From positions 1,612,001-1,676,000 of the forward strand of contig NZ_CP099489.1 in NCBI RefSeq assembly GCF_023923225.1: a DNA stretch of 64,000 nt, in the 5' to 3' direction. The position numbers and the translations under genes are program-made. Below, one piece after another: positions 44,596 through 51,516 of the stretch; positions within the stretch are counted from its first letter, which is position 1, and every line of letters starts with the position of its first letter. Origin of the DNA: Ornithinimicrobium faecis. GTDB taxonomy: Bacteria; Actinomycetota; Actinomycetes; Actinomycetales; Dermatophilaceae. Under the pieces are notes generated by a model. That model searched no databases. It was not told the origin of the DNA and worked only from the letters and a program-made list of their open reading frames with translations.

Positions 44596-44632
44596 GTGGC
44601 TCGCGCTGGACCCGTGGCTCGCGCGGGGCCAC
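44596..44632 (+). promoter_or_regulatory. Direct repeat and 19-bp palindrome upstream of rph
   Basis: GTGGCTCGCGC occurs at 44596-44606 and 44614-44624. The second copy is the left half of a 19-bp inverted repeat, GTGGC...GCCAC (44614-44632), ending 17 bp before the rph ATG. Rifamycin-inactivating genes often carry a 19-bp palindromic rifamycin-associated element (RAE). This one has a similar size, place and GGCT(T/C)GC core, but it is not a full match to the consensus as I remember it. Confidence 0.45.
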
Positions 44633-44649
44633 ACGCGGGAGGGGTGCAC

Positions 44650-47256
44650 ATGACGACCATGGTCATCGGGCTCGAGGACGTCGATCAGAGCCAGATCGCG
44701 TTAGTCGGGGGCAAGGGCGCTCAGCTGGGAGAGCTGTCGCGGATCGAGAGCATCGAGGTGCCGCCGGGCTTCTGCGTCACCACAGAGGCTTTCGCTGGAG
44801 TCCTGACCGCGACATCAGGACTGACCGACCGACTCGACCAACTCACTGCTCTGCCCCTTGATGACACCGAGGGCACTCGGCGACTGAGCTCGCAGGTGCG
44901 GGACCTCATCGAGCGGGCCACTGTCCCAGATGATCTGGCGGCTCAGGTCCACGATGTTCTGGAGGGGTTGGGTGTGCGGACGGGGTCGGGTGAGCGGGCG
45001 GCCTACGCCGTGCGGTCCAGCGCCACAGCGGAGGACCTGCCGACCGCCTCCTTTGCGGGACAGCATGACTCGATTCTGAACGTGACCGGACTTGAGTCGG
45101 TCCTTGCCGCGATCCGGCAGTGCTGGGCCTCGCTGTTCACCGAGCGGGCAGTGGCCTACCGACACCAGCACGGGTTCGACCATCGCGCCGTCCGCATGGG
45201 TGTCGTCGTGCAGCAGATGGTGCCCGCCGACGCGGCCGGGGTGCTGTTCACGGCGGACCCCGTCACCTCGCGCCGGACGGTCACCGTCATCGAGGCGGTC
45301 GCCGGACTGGGGGAGTCGCTGGTCTCCGGGCAGGTGACGCCGGACAGTTATGTGGTGCGTGACGGTGTCGTCGAGGCCAGCGTGCGGAGGGGCTCTGCTG
45401 GGGACGGTCCGGTGGGGGACGGCCCTGTCGGGGAGGGCTCTGGGCGGACGGAGTCTGTGCTGACCGAGTCGCAGGTCCTGGCGCTGGAGCGGGTCGGCCA
45501 CCGCATCGAGGAGCACTTTGGGCGTCCCCAGGACATCGAGTGGTGCCTGGCCGGCGACGCGGTGTCGGTCGTGCAGAGCCGGGCGATCACGACGCTCTTT
45601 CCGGTGCCGGAGCGCGCGGACAACGAGCCGCACGTCTATCTGTCGGTCGGGCACCAGCAGATGATGACCGACGCGATGAGGCCGCTGGGTCTTTCGATCT
45701 GGCAGTTGACCAGCCCGGCGCCCGTGGTTCTGGCCGGTGGGCGACTCTTCGTGGACGTCACGCCTCGGCTGGTCGACCCTGTCAGCCGCGCCGGCATCGT
45801 GCGGCTGATGGGCGACTCCGATCCGTTGATGGCTGATGCCCTGCGCACGGTGCTCGATCGCGGCTTCGTCCCGTTGGCGCAGGAGTCTGCTCCCGCTGGA
45901 GCGCCACCCAGCCCACGCCCCGGTGCCACCCCGGATCCTCCGGCGACCGACCCGGCGATTGCGGCGAACCTGATCGAGGAGAACGAGACGTCCGTGCGCG
46001 AGCTGCGCGACGGCATACGGCAGGTGGGTGGACCGGAGCTGTTCGACGCCATCCTCGAGGACCTCCAGGAGCTGCGGCGGCTGCTGTTCGGGCAGCGGAG
46101 CATGCCGGTGATCAACGCCGCGATGGAGGCGGCTGACTGGCTCAACGAGCACCTGCGCGAGTGGCTGGGCGAGGGGAACGCGGCCGGCACCCTGTCGCTG
46201 TCGGCGCCGCACAATGTCACCGCGGAGATGGGGCTCGCGCTGCTCGACGTCGCTGACGTGATCCGCCCGCACCGCCCTGTGGTGGAGTTCCTGCGGGACA
46301 CCGACTCCGATGACTTCCTCGACGGGTTGGCGGGCCTGCCTGGTGGGGACGAGGCGCGGGAGGCGATCGGGGGTTATCTGGAGAACTATGGCATGCGGTG
46401 CGTCGGTGAGATCGACATCACGCGGCCCCGCTGGAGCGAGCAGCCGAGCGCGCTGCTGCCCGTGCTGCTCGGGCACATTGATCACGCGGAGCCGGGGGAG
46501 GGCGCCCGGCGGTTTGAGGAGGGGCGAGCCCAGGCGCAGGCGTATGTCGAGGAGCTGCTCAGCCGATTGCGCTCACTCCCCGACGGGGAGGCGAAGGCCG
46601 TGGAGACCGCGGCGATGATCGAGCGGCTGCGGGCTTTTGTGGGCTATCGGGAGTATCCGAAGTATGGGATGGTCAGCCGCTATTTCGCGTGGAAGAAGGC
46701 GCTGCTGGCGGAGGCCGCGCGGTTGGTGGATGCTGGTGTGCTGCAAGAGGCTTCGGACATCTTCTGGCTGTCCTTCGAGGAGCTCCGCGTCGTCGTGGAG
46801 ACGCAGCAAGCCGACTGGGAACTCATCGACGCCAGGGCTGGGGCCTTTGCAGGTTTTGAGTTGCTGACGCCGCCGCGGGTGTTGACGTCCGAGGGGGAGG
46901 CTCTGCTGGGTGCCTGGCGCCGGGAGGATGCACCTGCCGGTGCTCTCCTCGGGCTCGCCGTGTCCTCCGGCGTCGTCGAGGGGCGGGCACGTGTCGTCGC
47001 GGACCTGGCCTCCGCAGATCTTGAGGAGGGCGACATCCTCGTCACCGCCTTCACCGACCCGAGCTGGACGCCGGCGTTCGTGTCTATTGCCGGGCTGGTG
47101 ACGCAGGCCGGCGGCATGATGACCCACGGCGCTGTTGTGGCGCGGGAGTATGGCCTGCCAGCCGTTGTCGGCGTGGACCACGCGACCACATTGATCTCTG
47201 ACGGTCAGCGCATCCGCCTGGACGGCACGAGCGGAACCGTCGAGATCCTGGACTGA
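44650..47256 (+). CDS. rph: Rifamycin phosphotransferase (RPH), PEP-synthase-like resistance enzyme
   Basis: An 868-residue protein that matches the RPH family along its whole length; Listeria RPH has 867 residues. The N-terminal ATP-binding domain contains LVGGKGAQLGELSRIE, PPGFCVTTEAF, AVRSSATAEDLPTASFAGQH and GKPQDIEWC-like GRPQDIEWC. The central rifampin-binding region includes HQQMMTDAMRPLGLS. The C-terminal swivelling His domain has MMTHGAVVAREYGLPAVVGV with the phosphate-carrying histidine at 826 (His825 in the Listeria enzyme). RPH uses ATP to phosphorylate the ansa-bridge hydroxyl of rifamycins. I start at ATG 44650, with GGGAGGGG upstream. The last 20 bases are repeated downstream. 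Confidence 0.92.
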   Translation: MTTMVIGLEDVDQSQIALVGGKGAQLGELSRIESIEVPPGFCVTTEAFAGVLTATSGLTDRLDQLTALPLDDTEGTRRLSSQVRDLIERATVPDDLAAQVHDVLEGLGVRTGSGERAAYAVRSSATAEDLPTASFAGQHDSILNVTGLESVLAAIRQCWASLFTERAVAYRHQHGFDHRAVRMGVVVQQMVPADAAGVLFTADPVTSRRTVTVIEAVAGLGESLVSGQVTPDSYVVRDGVVEASVRRGSAGDGPVGDGPVGEGSGRTESVLTESQVLALERVGHRIEEHFGRPQDIEWCLAGDAVSVVQSRAITTLFPVPERADNEPHVYLSVGHQQMMTDAMRPLGLSIWQLTSPAPVVLAGGRLFVDVTPRLVDPVSRAGIVRLMGDSDPLMADALRTVLDRGFVPLAQESAPAGAPPSPRPGATPDPPATDPAIAANLIEENETSVRELRDGIRQVGGPELFDAILEDLQELRRLLFGQRSMPVINAAMEAADWLNEHLREWLGEGNAAGTLSLSAPHNVTAEMGLALLDVADVIRPHRPVVEFLRDTDSDDFLDGLAGLPGGDEAREAIGGYLENYGMRCVGEIDITRPRWSEQPSALLPVLLGHIDHAEPGEGARRFEEGRAQAQAYVEELLSRLRSLPDGEAKAVETAAMIERLRAFVGYREYPKYGMVSRYFAWKKALLAEAARLVDAGVLQEASDIFWLSFEELRVVVETQQADWELIDARAGAFAGFELLTPPRVLTSEGEALLGAWRREDAPAGALLGLAVSSGVVEGRARVVADLASADLEEGDILVTAFTDPSWTPAFVSIAGLVTQAGGMMTHGAVVAREYGLPAVVGVDHATTLISDGQRIRLDGTSGTVEILD

Positions 47257-47258
47257 TC
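47239..47258. repeat. 20-bp direct repeat, left copy (3-prime end of rph)
   Basis: GTCGAGATCCTGGACTGATC covers the final rph codons VEILD, the stop and two bases. An identical copy lies at 47922-47941. The copies differ immediately outside these limits. Confidence 0.95.
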
Positions 47259-47361
47259 AGGGCTGCGAATCATCGGTTGTGCGAATGAAGACCCGAACCT
47301 GCGGATCCTGGGTGATCCAACAGGCCGCGCGGAGTGGGCGCGCCAACTGCTGCCTGTTCAC
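47257..47361 (-). pseudogene. Truncated nucleotidyltransferase-type partner of the HTH gene
   Basis: Thirty-four codons begin at a GTG that overlaps the HTH gene stop (GTGA). The first ~24 residues (VNRQQLARPLRAACWITQDP, then QVRVF) fit the N terminus of the nucleotidyltransferase-fold protein that commonly follows such HTH proteins in actinobacteria. Where that family continues into a GSQ-type nucleotide motif, this sequence diverges and stops at the edge of the 20-bp repeat. The product is almost certainly inactive. The family match is from memory. Confidence 0.6.
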
Positions 47362-47858
47362 GCTGCGCTCCAGTCGTGGGTCGCACGGAAGGAAGTGAGT
47401 GCAGCCATCCGTTCGGTCTGGCTGAGAACACCCGCGAATGGAGAGTTCTGGCGCAGTTCGCACGACCTCAGGCTCGAACTCAACACGGTCTCCACGGTCC
47501 GCTCCAGTCCGTCGTCGAGGACTTTCTCCCACTCGCGCAGATAGTCGTTTGCTTTGCCGTCTGGGCGGTGCATGGAGGACCAGCGCCGGATGTTCTTTCG
47601 GGCCAGGCTCATGGTCGCGTCGGGTTTCGTCAACAGGTGAGTCAACAGCGCCTGGTGCAACCACAACTGCTTGCGTTGCTCGTAGGTCAGCGTGTGTGCT
47701 TGGAGGATCTCTTCCACATCAGCGCGGCGAACCCGGCGGTGCGTGCCGATCTTGACACTGGGCAGGTCACCGCGGTTGCACAGATCGACGACATGTTGAC
47801 GCGAGACGCCGAGCAGGTCAGCCACCTCGCCGGTCTTCAAGAGCGTGTCGTTCTCCAC
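47358..47858 (-). CDS. Excisionase-type helix-turn-helix protein
   Basis: A 166-residue protein. The N-terminal HTH_17/MerR-like domain (LLKTGEVADLLGVSRQHVVD, RGDLPSVKIGTHRRVRRADV) is followed by a helical region containing SLARKNIRRW and ending LRQNSPFAGVLSQTERM. Proteins of this shape occur as the first gene of two-gene modules with a nucleotidyltransferase, which look like toxin-antitoxin or defence pairs. Here the partner is truncated, so this may be an orphan regulator. The start is GTG at 47858, with a -10 box ending 6 bp upstream and no SD, so translation is probably leaderless. Confidence 0.75.
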   Translation of the reverse strand: MENDTLLKTGEVADLLGVSRQHVVDLCNRGDLPSVKIGTHRRVRRADVEEILQAHTLTYEQRKQLWLHQALLTHLLTKPDATMSLARKNIRRWSSMHRPDGKANDYLREWEKVLDDGLERTVETVLSSSLRSCELRQNSPFAGVLSQTERMAALTSFRATHDWSAA

Positions 47859-47864
47859 GCGGCG

Positions 47865-47891
47865 ATTCTACGCAAAACACCAAAAACGCAA
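47865..47891 (-). promoter_or_regulatory. Leaderless-type promoter of the HTH gene
   Basis: On the minus strand TAGAAT (47870-47865) lies 6 bp before the GTG, so transcription should begin at or next to the start codon. TTGCGT (47891-47886) is a possible -35 with a short 15-bp spacer. Confidence 0.45.
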
Positions 47892-47921
47892 CTCTGTTAG
47901 AGAGTCGCGGGCCCTGGGGCG

Positions 47922-47941
47922 GTCGAGATCCTGGACTGATC
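47922..47941. repeat. 20-bp direct repeat, right copy
   Basis: Identical to 47239-47258 and 683 bp away from it. It lies upstream of the HTH gene promoter, so the two copies bracket the HTH gene and the truncated partner. Confidence 0.95.
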
Positions 47942-48065
47942 GGGCGTGAGCCGCCGGCACAAATTTCGTTTCATGCGCAGATGACCTCATGTATGGTCGG
48001 CGCAGCGTCGCGTGTCGATGGCAGACAGTGTCAGACATGGAGGCGCCGAACCGAAGGAGCACGAC

Positions 48066-48101
48066 ATGAATCTGTCGTTCCCTTCGCCCTCTCGTGACTG
48101 A
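48066..48101 (+). CDS. 11-residue leader ORF overlapping the hemerythrin start
   Basis: ATG at 48066 has an ideal AAGGAG 5-6 bp upstream (48055-48060) and encodes MNLSFPSPSRD before TGA at 48099-48101. The hemerythrin GTG at 48094 lies inside it in another frame and has no SD of its own, so hemerythrin translation may rely on coupling. An upstream frameshift is the alternative. Confidence 0.45.
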   Translation: MNLSFPSPSRD

Positions 48102-48564
48102 GGGCGAGAACGCCAGGCTGATCGCCTGGAGCCATGAACTGCGCAGCGTGCACGCTCGCCTGCGCGACGCTTTGCGCGCGACCCGAGCCGCGCTGGACGA
48201 CGGGGAGCCAGCGGAAGCTGCCACCCGGGATCTGCTGCTGTATTGCCACGGATTCTGCGTGGCGCTGACCGAGCACCACGTCGGCGAGGAGCGGCTGCTG
48301 TTCCCGGCGATCGCCGCGGCTCATCCCGAGTTGGCCGACACCCTGCGCTATCTGTCGCAGGACCACTCGATGATCGACCACCTGGTCGGCGGCCTGCAGA
48401 CCGCCACGGAACGAGCGGCACCCCGCTCTGAGATCGACCAGCACCTCGAGGGCATCGCCGCGATCATGAAGAGCCACTTCGGCTATGAGGAGCGCCAACT
48501 CCTCTCCGTGCTCGACACCCTCGCCCTGAATGCCGACCCGCACGACGTGCTGGGGCCGCTGTGA
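48094..48564 (+). CDS. Hemerythrin HHE-domain protein
   Basis: A 156-residue four-helix protein with hemerythrin-type iron ligands: WSHELRSVH, CVALTEHHVGEERLLFP, SQDHSMIDH and SHFGYEERQLLS. These supply the His/Glu pattern of the family. Such proteins bind a di-iron centre and sense or store oxygen, iron or NO. The function is not decided here. GTG at 48094 matches the usual N terminus (TEGENARLIAWSHEL). It lies upstream of the DGPF/sigma pair, which has its own promoter. Confidence 0.82.
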   Translation: MTEGENARLIAWSHELRSVHARLRDALRATRAALDDGEPAEAATRDLLLYCHGFCVALTEHHVGEERLLFPAIAAAHPELADTLRYLSQDHSMIDHLVGGLQTATERAAPRSEIDQHLEGIAAIMKSHFGYEERQLLSVLDTLALNADPHDVLGPL

Positions 48565-48593
48565 CCGATCAGATCACGTGCAGTCAGCCAGCC

Positions 48594-48620
48594 TGTCGAT
48601 TCGGCTCGTCGTCGATCGTC
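48594..48620 (+). promoter_or_regulatory. Candidate ECF42-type promoter before the DGPF gene
   Basis: TGTCGA (48594-48599), a 17-bp spacer and CGTC (48617-48620). This resembles the promoter motif reported for ECF42 sigma factors, which direct their DGPF partner genes. The SD AAGGAG follows at 48661-48666. Confidence 0.5.
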
Positions 48621-48671
48621 TACCTTGTGAGCCGCAACCGCGGTGACACTGGTGACAACGAAGGAGACGAC

Positions 48672-49040
48672 ATGCGTTACGCACTACTGCTGCACAGCCG
48701 GGAGCCGGGTCAGGGCGAGATCGACCCGGACGCCATCACCGCGATGCAGGAGGCGTTCGGTGCCTATGGCCGGGCGCTGGAGAGCGCTGGGGTGCTCGTC
48801 GCCGCCGAGGTGCTGGAGCAGCAGCACGCGTCCAGCACGGTGACGGTGCGCGAGGGCGCTCTGCAGGTGCAGGACGGCCCGTTCGCGGAGACCAAGGAGG
48901 CCCTGGCCGGGGTGATCGTGATCGACGTGCCGGACCTGGACGCTGCGCTGGCCTGGGCGGAGAAGTGCCCGGGGGCGACCTACGGGGCGGTGGAGGTGCG
49001 GCCGGCGGCCACGTCCTACATCAACGGGGCCTGGACCTGA
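48672..49040 (+). CDS. DGPF/YCII-related protein, partner of ECF42 sigma factor
   Basis: A 122-residue protein starting MRYALLLHS, with the family motif VQDGPFAETKEALAG and a C-terminal VEVRPAA. DGPF proteins are dimeric alpha-beta barrels of unknown biochemical role and are typically encoded beside ECF42 sigma factors. ATG at 48672 has AAGGAG 5 bp upstream. The open frame before it, back to 48561, covers the promoter and was not used. The sigma gene begins 16 bp after the stop. Confidence 0.88.
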   Translation: MRYALLLHSREPGQGEIDPDAITAMQEAFGAYGRALESAGVLVAAEVLEQQHASSTVTVREGALQVQDGPFAETKEALAGVIVIDVPDLDAALAWAEKCPGATYGAVEVRPAATSYINGAWT

Positions 49041-49056
49041 GACAAGGATCCTGAGT

Positions 49057-50349
49057 ATGCCGAGTGGTCACCCGACCGGACCGCCTCCTTCCGAGGTGGT
49101 CCGGTCGGAGGCCGCTCAAGCGGAGGCAGCGCGGGCGGCCCGGGACGGGTACGGCCGACTGCTGGCCCTGCTGGCCGCCGCCTCAGGCGACATCCCCGCT
49201 GCGGAGGATGCCCTGGCCGACGCCTTCGAGCGAGCCTTGAAGACGTGGCCGACTGACGGCATACCCCGCAGTCCCGAGGGATGGCTGCTCACGGTCGCCC
49301 GCAACCGGCTCAAGGACCACTGGAAGTCGGCGGCGACCCGCACCGGGGTGCCGCTCGACCCGGCCAGGCACGACGTGCTGCACCTGGACGACATCGACCC
49401 CGACGCGGTGGGGGACCGGCGCCTGGAGCTGATGCTGGTCTGTGCGCACCCCGCGATCGACCATGCCGCGCGGACGCCGCTGATGCTCAACACGGTGCTC
49501 GGCTTCACCGCCGCCCAGATCGGTGGCGCTATGGCCGTGCCACCGAAGACGCTGGCGGCGCGGCTGGTGCGGGCCAAGCGGCGCATCAAGGACGCTCGGA
49601 TCCCGTTCGTGATCCCCGACCGCAGCGCGTTGCCAGGGCGGCTGACGCACGTGCTGGAGGCGGTCTATGGCGCGCACGCCATCGACTGGCCCATCGGCGG
49701 TCGCGAGGAGCGCCCCGCGATGGCCGGCGAGGCGTTGCACCTGGCCGAGACGCTGGCCGGGTTGCTGCCCCGCGATGGTGAGGTGCACGGGCTGGCTGCG
49801 CTGATCTGCATGTCAAGCGCACGTGCGCCTGCGCGCGTCGATGGTCAGGGACACCTGGTGCCGCTGGGGGAGCAGGACCCGACGCGGTGGGACGCCGACC
49901 TGATCGCACGCGGTCACGCGCACCTGCGCGCCGCGCATGCCAGTCGGGTCCTGGGCCGGTTTGGCCTCGAGGCCGCGATCCAGGCCGTGCACTGCGCTCG
50001 CCGAGAGAGTGGCCAGACCGACTGGGACTCACTCCTGGAGTTGCACCGCAGCCTGCATGCGCTGGCCCCGAGCCTGGGCAGCAGCACGGCACTGGCGGCC
50101 GTTGCCGCCGAGGTTGATGGTCCGGCGGCTGGGCTGTCTCTCCTGGAGGAGCTGATCGAGCCGGACGCCCGGTTTCAACCTGCCTGGGCCACCCGAGCTC
50201 ACCTGCTGGAGCGCCTGGACCGCGTGACCGAGGCCGACGCGGCCTATGCCAAGGCCGTGTCCCTGACCACCGATCCTGTCGACCGCGACCACCTGGAGCG
50301 GCGCCGCGCGCAGTTGCTCAGCGCACGAGATCAGCCGGGCAGAGCGTGA
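49057..50349 (+). CDS. ECF42-type RNA polymerase sigma factor with C-terminal extension
   Basis: A 430-residue ECF sigma factor. Region 2 is about residues 30-95 (GDIPAAEDALADAFERALKT, SPEGWLLTVARNRLKDHWK). Region 4 is about residues 130-185 (MLNTVLGFTAAQIGGAMAVP, KTLAARLVRAKRRIK). A helical TPR-like/DUF6596 extension follows (about 190-425), including VYGAHAIDWPIGG-type text and ALAAVAAEVDGPAAGLSLLEE. The ECF42 group uses this extension for control instead of an anti-sigma factor, and none is seen nearby. It likely transcribes the DGPF gene and itself. Confidence 0.9.
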   Translation: MPSGHPTGPPPSEVVRSEAAQAEAARAARDGYGRLLALLAAASGDIPAAEDALADAFERALKTWPTDGIPRSPEGWLLTVARNRLKDHWKSAATRTGVPLDPARHDVLHLDDIDPDAVGDRRLELMLVCAHPAIDHAARTPLMLNTVLGFTAAQIGGAMAVPPKTLAARLVRAKRRIKDARIPFVIPDRSALPGRLTHVLEAVYGAHAIDWPIGGREERPAMAGEALHLAETLAGLLPRDGEVHGLAALICMSSARAPARVDGQGHLVPLGEQDPTRWDADLIARGHAHLRAAHASRVLGRFGLEAAIQAVHCARRESGQTDWDSLLELHRSLHALAPSLGSSTALAAVAAEVDGPAAGLSLLEELIEPDARFQPAWATRAHLLERLDRVTEADAAYAKAVSLTTDPVDRDHLERRRAQLLSARDQPGRA

Positions 50350-50784
50350 CCTCCACCGGCGCTCTGACCGTCCGGGTCTGGTCGTCCGTGAGGTGCGCTT
50401 CCTCGCGAAAGGCGCCGTCCTCGCCCAGCTCATAGACCGTGATCGACGGCGTGTTCGGCGCGATAACCCAGTAGTGCCGGACGCCTGCAGCCGCATAGGC
50501 ATCGCGCTTGCTGCCCAGGTCACGACGCCACGTCGAGGGGGAGAGGATCTCGACCGCAAGCAGTGGAGCCACGGGCAGCTCGGCGTCCGTGAAACTGGCT
50601 CGCGGGGCAATCAGCAGGTCTGGCCGCCCGAGGCGCATTGGTGCAGGAAGCTGGGGGACGGGGTCACCAGGACCTCACCGGCCAGCAACTCATAGCGACT
50701 GCCGTCTCGTTGCGCCTCGCGCAGCGCCTCGAACTCGGCCCGGCTGACCCGGTGCTCCGCGGCGTGATCGGTGAGTGTCGGCAT
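50318..50784 (-). pseudogene. Decayed Uma2-family (putative restriction endonuclease-fold) gene
   Basis: The N-terminal part begins at ATG 50784 (MPTLTDHAAEHRVSRAEFEA) and reaches RYELLAGEVLVTPSPSFLHQ before running out of frame near 50638. The C-terminal part continues in another frame (RLGRPDLLIAPRASFTDAEL, VEILSPSTWRRDLGSKRDAY). Uma2 proteins normally have about 35-40 more residues between these blocks. A deletion plus frameshift is the simplest explanation. The 3-prime end overlaps the end of the sigma factor gene on the other strand. Confidence 0.75.
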
Positions 50785-50788
50785 GCTC

Positions 50789-51502
50789 TTATGCTTCCTC
50801 GTCCGTGGCCTGACGGCAACCCTCCGAGACGGTGTCTGACGCGCCGGTGGCATGGCGCGTGGACAGGATGTGTGAGCGCATCACGGACTCGGCCCACTCG
50901 CCGTCTCGTGCCCGAGCAGCCTCGACCAGTTGCTGGTGCGCCTGCATCGAGCGCTCGAGGGAGCGGGGAGCGTATTGGCTGAAGGTCCGGGTCACGATGG
51001 CCGGGCGGAAGAGCGCTTGCAGCGCGATGGCCAGGTGTCGGTTGCCGCAGCGCTCGACGAAGACCGTGTGGAAGGCGTTGTTCAGGGCAGTGAGCTCGGC
51101 CGGGTCGCGGCCCTGATCGACGATCTCCTGCATGCGCGTGTTGAGGTCCTCGAGCTCGGCCAGGTCCTCCTCGCGCAGTCGTGGCACGGCGAGGCGGCAG
51201 GCCACGGGCTCGAACTGCGCTCGCAGCTCATAGAGGGCTGCGGTGTCCTCCGCGGTGAAGGACACCACCTGGGCGCCCTTGTTGGGTGTCGTGTCGACCA
51301 GTCCCTCGGCGGCCAGCCGCTTCAGCGCGTCACGCACCGGCGTGCGGCTGACCCCCAGATCCCGGGCCAGGGCCTGCTCGAAGAGCCGCTCACCAGCGGC
51401 GAACTCGCCCTCGGAGATCCGCCCGAGCAGCTCGGCATACACCCGGTCCGAGGCGTCGCCCGAGGAGGGCTCGCCGGTCTCTCCCGATCGTTCCTGCGCC
51501 AT
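50789..51502 (-). CDS. GntR-family regulator (FCD subgroup)
   Basis: A 237-residue regulator. The GntR winged helix is at about residues 18-80 (GERLFEQALARDLGVSRTPV, RDALKRLAAEGLVDT). The FCD helical effector domain follows with metal-ligand-like residues (LNNAFHTVFVERCGN, SVMRSHILSTRHA). It is 14 bp downstream of the lyase gene, so it is probably the last functional gene of a CoA-transferase-lyase-gntR transcript. It may control the divergent promoter region at 53694-53921. The frame extends upstream to 51730, but ATG at 51502 is the natural start. Confidence 0.88.
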   Translation of the reverse strand: MAQERSGETGEPSSGDASDRVYAELLGRISEGEFAAGERLFEQALARDLGVSRTPVRDALKRLAAEGLVDTTPNKGAQVVSFTAEDTAALYELRAQFEPVACRLAVPRLREEDLAELEDLNTRMQEIVDQGRDPAELTALNNAFHTVFVERCGNRHLAIALQALFRPAIVTRTFSQYAPRSLERSMQAHQQLVEAARARDGEWAESVMRSHILSTRHATGASDTVSEGCRQATDEEA

Positions 51503-51516
51503 GCTCACCCCGTCAG

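Noticed and set aside
47257..47664. 135-codon minus-strand ORF overlapping the HTH gene
   Set aside because: Most of it is out of frame within the HTH gene. Only its last 34 codons, from the overlapping GTG, resemble the expected partner, so only that part was annotated.
48561..48671. N-terminal extension of the DGPF protein
   Set aside because: It covers the candidate promoter and the SD. The family starts at MRYALLLHS.
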